DNA of 64,000 bases from Euptelea pleiosperma (Eukaryota > Streptophyta > Magnoliopsida > Ranunculales > Eupteleaceae). The position numbers and the translations under genes were made by a program. The notes beneath the pieces were generated by a model that made no database searches, was not told the DNA's origin, and saw only the letters and a program-made list of their open reading frames with translations. Location of the stretch: contig CM068540.1 in assembly GCA_035048495.1 (NCBI GenBank), positions 10,276,829 to 10,340,828 on the forward strand. The letters run 5' to 3'. Shown here piece after piece: positions 34,102 to 46,866 of this stretch. The first letter of the stretch is position 1. Every line of letters starts with the position of its first letter.

Positions 34102-36002
34102 TGATCCACTCAGTCTCCTGTGCTCCAACTTGGTTGGGGGTGCCTGTCACCCCCGTCATGTCTGGCTGAAGACGTAAAACTTAGCGCTTTCGGAAAGGCA
34201 ATTCCGGTATTCCTAGAAGTACATGAGTCTCATGCATTTGTTATTACTGTTATATCATTGGAAATGCAGGTACATTCATCAGGTACCACACACTGTCGAG
34301 TTTCTGCCCACTTGGTAACATCCTCCCTGAACCTTTGCATCATCATCACCGATCTTTCATCATTTTATATCCCGGTCATGAGCACCGAGGACGGTGCTAT
34401 ATTTTGATTGGGGGTGGGGTATTTACCAAAACTCATGTCTTCATTTTGATAAAAAAAAAAAAAAAAATTATTTTTGGGGTGATTTCCGATGTTCTCCAAA
34501 AGTTTTCTAGAATTTCAAAAAATGTGTCAAATACCCTAACTTTGATTAGCTAAAAACCTTCGTTAAGTCAGTATTGAGGATGTCAATTTTTGTTTAAAGT
34601 TAGCGTTGAGTCAAGTCAAGCGTGACTACAGCAGGTTTGAAAACTCAGAAAAACTCAGATTTGGCACAATTGTACACTATCAACATCAGAGTCATCCTAA
34701 GTTGTGAAATTCTGGAGATCCTGTGAGAATAATTGTGGAGACCTAACCCAGTGAGATGTCGAGCCTTTAATCAATTCAGAGGGTTACACAACAATCCTGA
34801 GTCACAAGATGACTCACTATTCTTCATGCCCGCAATATTCGTTGAGAGATCTCATTATCTTTTGCTTCGATCATAATACTCGGAACGACATCAAAAAAAT
34901 TGGATTACTACGACAGAACCTTCTCTGTATCCAGTCAAGACAGTATACATGATAGTGCAAACCTTAGAAAATGATTTAGGCCATTTTTCTGAACCATTCA
35001 GCATTTTTACTCACCTGAATTATACTTCACTAGAAACCCCTTGAGCCGTTCTATAAAAGCCTTTTATTTGCAAACCCATCAACCTAAAATCCAGTCCAGC
35101 TACGAAACATGACTGGCTACCCTTATTTTCAGATGGACAAAAGAATAACTGATGTGGGTGTACCGTAAAAAAGAAAAGTAAAGAAGAAGAATCAAAAGGA
35201 AAAGAAAGTGGTTCAAGCCAAAAACAAAATATAGAAAGAAAGTATGAAGAAGAGCTAAAAAGAAATTGAGCAGTCTCAGAAATATCAAGAAAAAGAGAAA
35301 AATACGAAAAAAGGAAAAAGAACCAGATAATGGTGTTACGTCGCAGGAAAAATTCAAGAAAATGGCAATATCCTCTCAAGATCTTTGAAATCCTGTATCT
35401 CTCTACACCTGACCTAAGCCTCATTACAACCTAGGAAAGTCCTACTTGATTCTAGGATAGCACGATCATAAAATATGGAGATTGGAGAAAGGGAAGCTAT
35501 AGAGTTTGATCTGACGTTTCCGAGTGAAGTGGTATTCCAATCATGAGATCTTCTTCTGTTAAAGATGTCCTTCCTTCAAATAAAACATATGTGAGATCTT
35601 TTGCCTCTTTATATTAAATACATCTCCTCACATATAAATTGAGAGAAAAGAAGAAAACCCTTCTTGTGTGATTCTATTCTGAGTGCTAAACATGTGAGAT
35701 TTGAGGTCGAGGCAGAAAAACTTAGAGGTGATCTGGAAATCTTTACTGTCGGATGATGAGAATGTTGAGCACACACACACGCAGAGTCTGACTAATCTGG
35801 GTCATGATTATTAGTCTGTAGTCTTGCCAAAACTTTCAAACTCTTCGCTAGCATGTAACTGTTTTTGCATCCATTCAATAATTTGATGAACTGTGTTTTC
35901 CCGGAGCTAATATGAAAAAGTGTGCAGCATGTGCAGAGCCCTTTTAAGCTCATGTATTTCGCACTAATTGCCAAGGATTGGCAATACGCTGGTTGGGGGT
36001 TG
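34102..36002 (+). other. Non-coding 3' region of element B
   Basis: Colinear with 15217-17156 of A: hairpin GGGGGTG/CACCCCC (34136-34154), hairpin AGCACCG/CGGTGCT before a G-rich run (about 34380-34420), A-tract (34450-34467), purine-rich stretch (35165-35330), hairpin (35968-35984) and G-rich tract before the LTR. No envelope-like frame seen. Confidence 0.8.
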
Positions 36003-38484
36003 TGATATTCGCTCAAAAGTGCTTATTTTAAGCACTTATCCTGTTAGCGTTATCGCACTCTCCTACGTAAAACTGCTCTAATTATCCACTTTTCTACGTA
36101 AGAGTCTATCTCATTGCGTAGAACACACTTTTCTGAACGAAATGGTATATTTGCATGCATTAAACACATTTTCGGAAGTCTAGATATGAAGTCATTCTGA
36201 TAGAGTCTCATTACGCGCTTCTTCTGTCGCAGGAAACCCCGATGGGACGATTCTCGAGACTTGTGGGCCCAAATCGATCATGAAAGCCCATTATCAAAGC
36301 TTAAAGAGCCCACATGCTATGACTAGAAGATATGGGCCAAATATGGGCTGAATAAGAGGACCAAAAAGCCGACCCAAAGAACGAAGAGAGCAGGAGAGCC
36401 AATGACCAAGAGACGGACCAAAGCGTTTAAAGCCACATGAGTCAGCAAGGAATGATAGTCGACTCTACTGGAGAAGCGTGAGGATGGTCACAGTGAAGAC
36501 CAGGGTTCCAGACCCTCCGCCAGTGCTTTTTTCCATTTTTTTGATACTTTTTCTCTCATCTCTTCTTATTCTCTCTCTCTCTTCATCTCTCGATCCTCGA
36601 ATCTACTGACCTAACCCCAGAACTCCTACCCTTCGGCTCTATCTCATCTCCCTTAGCTTTCTGACCGTTGGATCTTCCATCGGACCGTTGGATCTTCAAT
36701 CGGACCGTTGGATCTCTCTAGATCCGTCGATCTACCAATCTGGGTCCCAATCAAGTCACCATCCATCCGATCGCCATCAGAATGTCTGTCACATCATCTT
36801 GTGAGACGATGGACATCATCAGTCCATGTGGGCCAATAGCCGGGCCCATCATCATCGACCCGCTGTCCGACCAGTTAGTGGACCCCGTGAATTTCAAAAT
36901 AATTGTAATTAAAAAATGGGGGGTCCACTAATTGGGGAGATTCCCCATAATAAAGTAGGTTTTTACTTAAAAAAAAAAAAAATATTTTTTATTTTCAAAA
37001 AATACCCTATTTCCATTAATGGAAATAGGGAGCTTTATAAGAGGAGGGAGAAGGGTTCGTTCGAACCCTAATCCCCCTCCTTTCTCTTCCATTCTCTCCC
37101 CAAACTCTCCTGCCCCTTCTTCCCCTCGATTTTTGGCGATTTTCCCCTCTTCTTCTTCACCTTCTTCTTCATCTTCTTCGTTATTTTTCTCGCCGGAGTT
37201 GCAGAACTCCGGCCATCTGCAACTCCGTCATTACCACCCCCAAGCTCTTTTCATCTCCTCTCCAGTCGCCCTCCACTTAAAACCTTCATTGCTCCCACGT
37301 TTTAAAACCCTAACCCATCAACCTAGCCACCCCCATTCCTTTCATCTTCAAGCCGTTAGCCTCCACCTCCATTAACAGCCACCACCGTCTCCTTCTCAAA
37401 AGCCACCCTCCGGCCAACTGTTGCAACCAGTCCGCTCACCACTGCCTGCAACAGCAAGCACTGCAACTCGGTGCTCCTCTCTGCCTGTAGCAGTACCGCC
37501 TGCAACGTGAGCTCCACCTTGCTCCGCCGTCTTGCACCGCCAGCCACCACATCATTCTCCTCCATCACCATCACGACCTGCAACTCTGAGTTGCAGGTCC
37601 GCCCTCAGTCTTCTCCACTCTCTCATCACCAAGTCATTTCCTCCATCCAGCGTGCACTGTTGCGCCCTCCAGCAGAGACCTGCACATCTCCTTGACCGTG
37701 GGTTGTTCTCCACGGTTGCCTTAAAACCCGTGGACTGCAACACAAGTTACTGGCCGTTCTCTCCTCCCACACCAGCAGGCGATCTCCATGGCCGATTACT
37801 TCATGGCCTAGCTAGTCTCCATATGGTCGAATCTCCATACATCCACCACAAGGCATGCAACCATCAGCCACCATTCATCCTTCATGGCCAAACAATCTTA
37901 TGGTAAATCACTATGATGCCTTTCTCAGTCACTTCCTCTCTCTAGGTTTTTCCACATCTTTCTATCTCTAACTCTCTCTTCTTCTCTCTCTACCTATCTT
38001 CTATTTCATTTTCTCTATCTAAATTTATTCTGCTTCCGCTTTCTCTCTCTACTTTTATCTCTCTCTCTTTATATTTTCCTAATTTCTAGATTAAGTTGAA
38101 GTATGCATGTTTTATTTCAATGTAATGACAATTCGATTAATGCAATTATTCCTATTTTCGTAGTCTTTCAAATGAGTTGATTTCTATTGTTATGCTTTCA
38201 TTCTTGTTTTAGTTAAATTGTGAAGATTCTCTCTCTAAAAAAATACAAAAAAGCTCGTTTTAATCTCGATTTTCACCATTCTCATCCTTCCATCATTTTT
38301 AGCATTTTTCATAAATACTTATGTTCTAATTTGCGCTGATCCGACTAATCCCGAGTGAGGATCGACATCCGACACGAGCCACTGTGCAAAATTGCTCATT
38401 TTACAGGTTAAAAGTCTCGGATAATTACAAATTTGTTGAGATTAGGGTTTCCGTAACCAACGACGCGGAAAAATCCTATTTTCA
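36003..38484 (+). repeat. 3' LTR of element B
   Basis: Copy of 24115-26624 without the 27-bp tandem duplication. Palindrome 37005-37030 and TATA-like box 37034-37041. Followed by CTTGG. Confidence 0.95.
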
Positions 38485-38892
38485 CTTGGTCATTGGCTCT
38501 CCTACTCTCTTCGTTCTTTGGGCCGGCTTTTTGGTCCTCTTATTCAGCCCATATTTGGCCCATATCTTCTAGTCATAGCATGTGGGCTCTTTAAGCTTTG
38601 ATAATGGGCTTTCCTGATCGATGTGGGCTTGCAAGTCTCGAGAATTGTCCCATCGGGGTTTCCTGCGATAGAAAAAGCGCGTAATGAGGCTCTATCAGAA
38701 TGACTTCATGTCTAGACTTTCGAAAATGTGTTTAATGCATTCAAATATACCATTTCGTCCAGAAAAGTGTGTTCTACGCAACAAAAGAGACTCTTACGTA
38801 GAAAAGTAGATAAATAGAGTATTTTAACGTGGGAGAATGCAATAACGCTAAAAGGATAATTGCTTAAAATAAGCACTTTTGAGCGAATATCA
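38485..38892 (-). repeat. Solo LTR S1 (minus strand), right part
   Basis: After the CTTGG duplication the antisense U3 resumes and ends '...gagcgaatatca' at 38892. It is followed by GTAGA (38893-38897), matching 22606-22610, so S1 is a solo LTR inserted in O gag. With internal DNA absent, it most likely arose by LTR-LTR recombination. Confidence 0.9.
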
Positions 38893-39209
38893 GTAGACCC
38901 ATTAGGATTCCCAGAGTCAGCAGCCAGTCTCAGACTCACTACCGGCCTACCATTGTCATAATCCTTTGGACTACTATCAAGAGTTGGCACCACATCTTTC
39001 CTTAGCTGAACCGCCGCAGTCTGCTATTAAACCTGGCTTAGAAGACCTTCTCTAGTAGTATATCATCCAGCAACAACATTCCATGGAGAGGTTGGACCAC
39101 CGTTTAGATCAGTTAGAGTCTGAGAGTGTGGAAGTCAATTGCCCTAGTCAACCTATCACTTATCCAGAAGGGATGACATGACAACCATCTATGAGGAGGA
39201 TTCGCTACC
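38893..39209 (+). pseudogene. Element O gag, decayed, part 2
   Basis: Resumes the Gag linker; equivalents of A residues about 485-520 can be recognised ('EDLL' followed by a TAG at about 39053, then a Gln-rich stretch). Decayed and frame-broken. Confidence 0.7.
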
Positions 39210-40133
39210 TTGGACCCAATACCAAAATTGGCAAATGAAATAGAAGTTGTTACCACCACTGAAATGAGCCAGAATTTTTACGAGCAAGTGTCTCCATTGT
39301 CGATGCCCTTACAAGCATCACCTCCTGAACTTAGCTTAGAGAAACATATTTCTCACTCTACCTATGCTGCTTCCAATTCTGAACCTGATGTAGAGATTCC
39401 TGACACTGAGCTTTATCTCGATCGTAGGATCCCAACTGTCCTAAATCAACCGTTCCTAACCTCCACTGGAGTGTGCCACAAGAGTGATGAGCCAGAGTAT
39501 CCATTTCTGGCGCCCTTGCATGCAACCACTTCTGAACTGAGCACAGAGATACCCATGTCCATATCTATCTATGATGATTCTGCCTCTACACTAGAGGCAA
39601 ACATTCCTACCATTGAGCCATCTCTAGAATATGAGACTCTAGCTGTCCTGGACCCACCATTCCTCATCGATGATGAACATATTGAGTGTAGGGATTGGAA
39701 CATCCCTATCACATTAGGAAACCTCGAGGAAGAGGTCAACAGTTTTCACCCACCACCCTACGTCGATATTGTCGATGACCCGTGTGCCATTGAGAGTCTA
39801 ATTCAGGACTCTCCCGAGGAAAACTTACCCAAGTGTCACGAACACTTTGAGTCTAACTTCATCTCAGAGTTAGACAATTTTGGTATTACTGATCTGCTGG
39901 AGTCTACTCCTTTCAGATACATTCCCGCACAACTCAATGAGTTTGCGGCTCTACTAACCATGGTCAGAGAACCCACTCCTACTCTCCTCCCAGTCTTTAC
40001 TGAGCAACTTCAATCCCTTCCAGCTCAACTACATGCTTTTGCAGGGCTACATAGAGCACCTACTGTCTTTCTCTCAGTCTACACTAAGAAAGACCTGTTC
40101 TACACAGGCATACCTAAACAAGGGATAGGATAG
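39210..40133 (+). CDS. Element O residual Gag/protease-tail ORF, RT to integrase absent
   Basis: A 307-codon open stretch; the first in-frame ATG is at 39264. It corresponds to A residues about 568-940, but the DLGAS protease core is missing. The segment equivalent to '[21 protein letters not shown]' is present twice in diverged form (about residues 68-90 and 140-165), pointing to internal duplication. The C-terminal third aligns well with A ('AIESLIQDSPEENLPKCHEHF'). It ends at TAG where the sequence jumps directly to the post-integrase region, so RT, RNase H and integrase are deleted. Function unknown; possibly a structural remnant of a non-autonomous element mobilised in trans. An open frame this long inside a decayed gag is unexpected. 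Confidence 0.6.
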   Translation: MDPIPKLANEIEVVTTTEMSQNFYEQVSPLSMPLQASPPELSLEKHISHSTYAASNSEPDVEIPDTELYLDRRIPTVLNQPFLTSTGVCHKSDEPEYPFLAPLHATTSELSTEIPMSISIYDDSASTLEANIPTIEPSLEYETLAVLDPPFLIDDEHIECRDWNIPITLGNLEEEVNSFHPPPYVDIVDDPCAIESLIQDSPEENLPKCHEHFESNFISELDNFGITDLLESTPFRYIPAQLNEFAALLTMVREPTPTLLPVFTEQLQSLPAQLHAFAGLHRAPTVFLSVYTKKDLFYTGIPKQGIG

Positions 40134-41010
40134 TTGTTTCTATTCCACCTTAGCTGTCAGGAAGACTGTAGATTCACCCAGTCTCCATGAGTTTCAACCT
40201 AGTTGGGGATACTTGATATACCCCCGTCATGTCTAGCTGAAGACATAAAACTTAGCACTTTCGAAAAGGCAATTCCGATATATCTCTAGAAATGCAGGTA
40301 CATTCATTCTGCCCATCATCAGGTACCACACACTGTCGCGTTTCTGCAGACTTGGTAACATCCTCCTTGAACCTTTGCACCATTATCGATTTTTTCATCA
40401 TTTTTTGTCCTGGTCATGAGCACCGCGGACGGTGCTATATTTTGGTTGGGGTGGGTATATACCAAAACTCATGTATTCATTTTGATAAATATATATATTC
40501 ATATATATAAAAAAAAACTTGTGAGTTTGGATGGTTTCCGATATTTTTTAAAGTTTTCTAGAATTTCAAAAATGTATCAAATACCCCGACTTTAATTAAC
40601 TGAAAAACTCCTTTAAGTCAGTATTGAGGATGACAAATTTTTTTTTAAAGTTAGCTTTGAGTCAAGTCAAGCGTGTCTACAGTAGGTTTGAAAACTAAAA
40701 AAACTCAGACTTGACACAATTGTACACTATCAACATTAGAGTCATCCTAAGTTTAGAAACTCGAGAAATCCTGTGAGAATAATTGTGGAGACTTAACCCA
40801 GTAATCTTTCGAACCTTTCATCATTTCAGAGGGTTATACAACAATTCTGAGTCATAGGATGACTCACTATTTCTTCACGCTCGCAATATTTCTTTGAGAG
40901 ATCTCATCATCCTTTGTTTTGATCAAGGAACCCGGAACGACTTCAAAATTGGATTTTACAATAGAACCTTTTTCTATATCCATTCAAAACATGTTACATG
41001 AGAGTGTAAC
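40134..41010 (+). mobile_element. Element O 3' non-coding region
   Basis: Aligns with 15217-16106 of A: 'cccccgtcatgtctagctgaagac', the hairpin AGCACCG-CGGA-CGGTGCT (about 40418-40436) with G-rich run, an AT-rich tract (40485-40520) and 'gattgaggatgacaa'. It stops at about 41005, where solo LTR S2 is inserted (GTAAC). The equivalents of A 16107-17156 are missing on the far side of S2. Confidence 0.8.
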
Positions 41011-43117
41011 TGATATTCGCTTAAAAGTGCGTATTTTCCACTGTTATCTTCTAAGCGTTTTCACACTCTCCTACATTAAAATGCTCTATTTATCTACTTT
41101 TCTACGTAAGAGTCTCTTTTGTTGCGTAGAACACACTTTTCTGGACGAAATGGTATATTTGCATGCATTAAACACATTTTTGGAAGTCTAGACATTGAGT
41201 CGTTCTGATAAAGTCTCATTACACGCTTCTTCTGTCGTAGGAAACCCCGATGGGACAATTCTTGAGACTCGCGAGCCCACATCGATTAGGAAAGCCCATT
41301 ATCAAAGCTTAAAGAGCCCACATGCTATGACTAGAAGATATGGGCCAACTATGGGCTGAATAAGAGGACCAAAAAGCCGGCCTAAAGAACGAAGAGAGCA
41401 GGAGAGCCAATGACCAAGAGATGGACCAAAGCGTTTAAAGCCACATGAGTTAGCAAGGAATGATAGTCTACTCTACTGAAGAAGCGTGAGGATGGTCAGA
41501 GTGAAGACCAAGGTTCCAGACCCTCTGCTAATACTTTTATCTCCATTTTTTGATATTTTCTCTCTCATCTCTCCTTATTCTCTCTCTCTTCATCTCTTAA
41601 TCCTCGAATCTACTGACCTAACCTCAGAACTCATGTCCATTGGCTCTGTCTCATCTCCCTTCGCTTTCTGACCGTTGGATCTTCAATCAGACCGTTGGAT
41701 CTTCCACCGGACCGTTGGATCTCTCTAGATCCGTCGATTTACCAATCTGGGTCCCAATCAAGTCACCATCCATCCGATCGCCATCAGATTGTCTGTCACA
41801 TCATCTTGTGAGACGATGGACATCATCAATCCATGTGGGCCAGTAGCCGGGCCCATCATCATCGACCCGCTGTCCGACCATTTAGTGGACCCCGTGAATT
41901 TCAAAATAATTTCAATTAAATTTTAAAAAATGGGGGGTCCACTAAATGGGGAAATTCCCCAAAGAAAAGTAAGGTTTTACTTAAAAAAAAAAACAAAAAA
42001 AAAAAAAAATTATTTTTCTTATTTTTTTATTTTCAAAAAATCCCTATTTCCATTAAAGGAAATAGGGAAGCTTTAAAAGGGGAGAAGAGAGGGTTCGAAA
42101 CCCTAATCTCCTAATCCCTCTCCTCTTCTCCTTTCCCCAAAACTTGCCCCCCACGTTTTTCCCTTCTTCCCCCTCCTTCTTCTCCTCTTCTTCCTTCTCG
42201 TCTTCTTCATCTTCTTCATTTTCTTTTTACCGGAGTTGCAGCCTGCAACTCTGGCCGGTAGCAACAACAGCCACCTCTTATACCGCTTGTACACCTGCTG
42301 CTCCCTGTTGCGAGAATGGCCTGCATGACCCCACAGCAACGTCATCTCACCATGCTGCCTAGCAACTTATTGCACATCCGCCTCCACCACCTGCAACTCC
42401 GGCCGACAACTCTCCCACGTTCTCTTCTCTCCCCATCTCTTCTCCACGTTGGGGAAGAACAACATTCTCTCTTCTATCCCTCTCTAGCACGTCCTCTTCT
42501 TGGGGACGTGTTCTCTTGTTGCAGGTGGTGGCGATCTCATCTCCAGCACCCCCGCCTATTGCTGCCGCCTCCTTGCTGCTCCATTACCACCGCCTATTAT
42601 AGCAACCGCCCCATTCACTCCCTTCTCATTTTTGCAACCCCCCTCTCCAGCCACGTTTTGGATTCCCACGTTCTCCTCTCTTCTACCATTCTCTTCCTCT
42701 CTATAAAACCAGAAAATAAAAATAAAAAGAAGAGAAAAGAAAACCAGAAAAAGAAAAGAGGAGAAGGAGAAGACAGAAGGGGGAAGCCATTAGCTTCCCT
42801 CCTTGGAACCTGCCAGTGCTACCACCGGTAGCTTGCTGCCCACTCCCATAACCGTCTGCAACACCTTGGACCTGCTACTTCTGGCCAGCTTGCCTCCATG
42901 TTACTGTTTCCACCATAGCCAGCACAGGTCTACATCTCTAGCAAGAACCAAGAGCAGCAACCGTGCTGCCCTCCTAATCTTCACGGGTTCGGGCCAGTGT
43001 GCGTGCTTCCCTCCTTCCCATCGATCTCCTCCCTGTTCGCTGCTACTCAAACTAGCAACTCCAGCCAGCATCTTATCAGCTCTTGCTGTTCACGGGGTGC
43101 CTCTCTCCATTGTTGCG
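41011..43117 (+). repeat. Solo LTR S2 (+), left part
   Basis: Starts TGATATTCGC; left duplication GTAAC (41006-41010). U3 with 20-bp repeats (about 41670-41730), the palindrome with one mismatch (42042-42067), a TATA-like CTTTAAAAGG, and the CGGAGTTGCA/TGCAACTC palindrome (42230-42254). Interrupted at 43117 by S3; the remainder is 48233-49056. Confidence 0.92.
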
Positions 43118-44266
43118 TGAAAGTAGGATTTTTTCGCGTCGTTGGTTACAGAAAACCCTAATTTCAACACATTTGTAATTTTTATAATATTATCCTGCAA
43201 AATTGACAGATTTGTATAGGGATTCATGTCGAATGTCGATCCGCACTCGGGATTAGTCGGATTAGCGCGAACAAGAACATAAAATGACAACTTTTTGTTA
43301 ACAAAAATATAGAGAATATGGAGAGGTGAGAATGGTGGATCGAAGTGATTTCAAAACATGCTTTGCTGATTTTTAGAGAGAGAAATTGCCAATGGAAGCA
43401 TTAAACAAACCTAACTAAACACAATAAAGCATTACTATAATTTATTGAAATATTAACTCCTTTACAATATTCTCTATCAAAATTGCAAAAGAAACATTAC
43501 AAGAACTAAAAGATTAAACTAAAAAGCTGTAAAAATTTGGAGAGAGAAGGAAAGAGGTGAAGAGAGAGAAAAGGTTAGAGAGAGTTTGGAGAGACAAGAC
43601 TAAGTGGAAAGATTTAGAGAGAGAAAGAAGAAGGTTTAGAGGGAGAAAAAAAAATGAGAGAGAAAGGAGAAGAACGACTGAGATTTTACCCGGGATACTT
43701 ACCTGGCCGGATCTAAAGAAGTGCTAGCAGCAAGGAGAGGAATGTGGCTGGTGGAAGAGCACACCCTGTTGGTGCACAGCAAGATGGAGAAACTCACGGC
43801 CTACACATGGGGTGTGATGCCGTGAAGATGGTGGCTAATGGCTGATCCGTTGGGAGAAACACCAGTGGAGGAAGCTTTGGTGTTGCCGGACTGCTAGATG
43901 CAGCAACGGCGTTGAGCGCCTGAGTTACGTGGATGCGGGTTGCAGACCTGCTACTCACAACCGTTAATGGAGATGAGAAGATGGGGAGGATGGGGTTGAA
44001 GCCGTTGAGGAGGGTTGGTTTTGATGGTGGAGTAGAGGGTTAGACCGACCGGAGTTGCAGACCTGCAACTCCGGCAAAAGAACTTACCGTTGCAGGTGGG
44101 GATGCGGAAGAGAGGTAGAGCAGTTGCCTTTGGTGATGAGGACGGTGGTGCTATGTGCTGGGCGGTGGTGAAGCTTCAACCGGAAAAGATTGTTGTGGAA
44201 ACGGCACAGCCTGCAACTAAGTTGCAGGCGTTGTTTGATGGATTAACAGTGGTGGCAGTAGGCGGT
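43118..44266 (-). repeat. Solo LTR S3 (minus strand), left part
   Basis: Begins TGAAAGTAGG (antisense LTR end), with left duplication TTGCG (43113-43117). Palindrome CCGGAGTTGCA/TGCAACTCCGG at 44049-44074. Interrupted at 44266 by S4; resumes at 46867. Confidence 0.92.
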
Positions 44267-46861
44267 TGATATTCGCTCAAAAGTGCTTATTTTAAGCAAT
44301 TATCCTTTTAGCGTTATTGCATTCTCCCACGTTAAAATACTCTATTTATCTACTTTTCTACGTAAGAGTCTCTTTTGTTGCGTAGAACACACTTTTCTGG
44401 ACGAAATGGTATATTTGAATGCATTAAACACATTTTCGAAAGTCTAGACATGAAGTCATTCTGATAGAGTCTCATTACGCGCTTCTTCTGTCGCAGGAAA
44501 CCCCGATGGGACAATTCTCGAGACTTGCAAGCCCACATCGATCAGGAAAGCCCATTATCAAAGCTTAAAGAGCCCACATGCTATGACTAGAAGATATGGG
44601 CCAAATATGGGCTGAATAAGAGGACCAAAAAGCCGGCCCAAAGAACGAAGAGAGTAGGAGAGCCAATGACCAAGAGACGGACCAAAGCGTTTAAAGCCAC
44701 ATGAGTCAGCAAAGAATGATAGTCGACTCTACTGGAGAAGCGTGAGGATGGTCACAGTGAAGACCAGGGTTCCAGACCCTCTGCCAGTGCTTTTCTCTCT
44801 ATTTTCTGATACTTTCTCTCTCATCTCTCCTTATTCTCTCTCTCTCTTCATCTCTCGATCCTCGAATCTACTGACCTAACCCCAGAACTCCTGCCCATCG
44901 GCTCTATCTCATCTCCCTTAGCTTTCTGACCGTTGGATCTTCCATCGGACCGTTGGATCATCAATCGGACCGTTGGATCTCTCTAGATCCGTCGATCCAC
45001 CAATCTGAGTCCCAATCAAGTCACCATCCATCCGATCGCCATCAGACCGTCTGTCACATCATCTTGTGAGACAATGGACATCACAAATCCATGTGGGCCA
45101 GTAGCCGGGCCCATCATCATCGACCCGCTGTCCGACCAGTTAGTGGACCCCGTGAATTTTCAAAGAATTTTAATTAAATTTCAAAAAAACGGGGGGTCCA
45201 CTAATTGGGGAGATTCCCCATAGAAAAGTAGATTTTTACTTAAAAAAAAAAAAAAAAAAAAAATATTATTATTATTTTTTTTTCAAAAATACCCTATTTC
45301 CATTAATGGAAATAGGGAGCTTTAAAAGGAGAAGGAGAGGGGTTCGTTCGAACCCTAATCCCCCTCCAATCTCTTTCATTCTCTCCCAAAAACTCTCTTG
45401 CCCCTTTTTCCCTTCTCTTGGCCGTTTCTCCTCCCCTTTCTCTTCATTTTCCTCTTCTTCTTCTTCTTCTACCTTCCTCGCCGGAGTTGCAGGTCTACAA
45501 CTCCGACCATCTCCCCTTCTTCCTCTCCCTTCCTTCTCCTCTTTCTCCTCCTTCTCTGCTGCTATTCCTCCACTACTGCTGCGAGCTCCACTGCTGCTGC
45601 GAGCTCCACCGCCTGCTCCTTGCACCACCGGCGACCTCAACAGCAACTTCTTCTTCTCTGCCGCCCACTACCATCGTTAACACCAGGGGTCCTCCATTGG
45701 AGCCACCACCAACATTGACGCTCCGAGCAGCAGGTAAAAACTCCTCCTTCCCCTCCTTCTTCTTCTTCTCCCCCTTCTTCTTTTCTTTTTTTTTTTTTTT
45801 TACGTCGGAGTTGCACACCTGCAACTCCGGTCACCTGCGTGCTCCACCACCGCCTCCATCCACCTGTGCGTGCTGCAATCTCCGTCTATAACTCCCCCAC
45901 CGTTTCATCACCGCCGTGTTACCCAGCAAATCATAGCCGTGAACGCTCACGGTTTCTCCTTTGCTGGTGCACGGACCAGCAACTCCGACCGGTCGATCTT
46001 CAATCTACTCCTTCACCTGCTGGTTCGGGATCCCCTGTTTCCCACCTGCAAGCAGACCAGCAACCACTTCTCCACTTTTCGAAACCGCTTGGAAGTTTCC
46101 TTCTAAGCTGCAACCCTCCGGGCGACACATCCACCACCATCTTCATCCCCCACACCGTTGGGCGGCAGCCTGCTACCCTCTACTCTAGCGAACTGCCCAC
46201 CTCACCACCATACTGACTCCATCTTTTCTTGGCCGGACCATGCACCAACTACCCAGCAACCTTGCTGATCTTCCCCACCATTCAGGCTGCCAAATAGACT
46301 CCTACAAGTGCACCTCCATGTCCGATCGAGCCGATCTTCATTGTATGGCCGATTGGGTCCTTCACATCATATGACCGATCCACCTTCTTCACTAGCCGAT
46401 ACAACTCCAAGGTAACTCCCACTTTCTCTCTCTAGGGTTTCTCTTCTCTCTCTAGAAACCTTAGTTTCTCTCTCTACCTCCATCTCTTTCTCTTTATAAC
46501 CTTCTATTTTCTCTCTAAAATGCCTCTCCTCTCATCTTCTCTCTACCTATTCTCTTTCTATTTTTCTCTCTCTAGAATGCTTTGTAGTCTAGTTTTGATT
46601 ATTGCTCATTTTTATTCAGATATTGTAAGGACATTTTGATTAATGAATGATGAAGTTTATTTTTATCTATTAATTCTTGAAATTTTTCCGTCATTTCATG
46701 TGTTCTTTAATGTGCCAATCCTACTAATCCCGAGTGCGGATCGACATCCGACACGAATCCCTATACAAAAGTTCATGTTTTGCAGGAATTAAATCAGATC
46801 GAAATTACAAATGTATTGAGATTAGGGTCGTTCTCTCAACGACGAAAAAACCCTACTTTCA
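44267..46861 (+). repeat. Solo LTR S4 (+), innermost
   Basis: A 2,595-bp complete LTR with perfect duplication GCGGT (44262-44266 and 46862-46866). U3 repeats 44928-44986, perfect 26-bp palindrome 45292-45317, TATA-like TTTAAAAG 45321-45328, palindromes near 45481-45507 and at 45806-45829, pyrimidine and purine runs. It lies inside S3, which lies inside S2. Confidence 0.95.
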
Positions 46862-46866
46862 GCGGT

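Larger units (their letters stand above)
24115..38484 (+). mobile_element. Element B: full-length Ty3/gypsy (Athila lineage) retrotransposon
   Basis: 14,370 bp with LTRs of 2,510 and 2,482 bp, flanked by the perfect duplication CTTGG (24110-24114 and 38485-38489). It is inserted inside solo LTR S1. LTR differences noticed are three substitutions, a poly-A change and one 27-bp tandem duplication in the 5' LTR, so insertion is recent. The internal region is nearly identical to element A, but most of the LTR is unrelated to A's. The polyprotein frame has one in-frame TGA in RT. Confidence 0.95.

Noticed and set aside
37532..37906. 124-133-codon Pro/Ser/His-rich forward frame in B LTRs
   Set aside because: CT- and CCA-rich R/U5 sequence; not shared with other LTRs at protein level.
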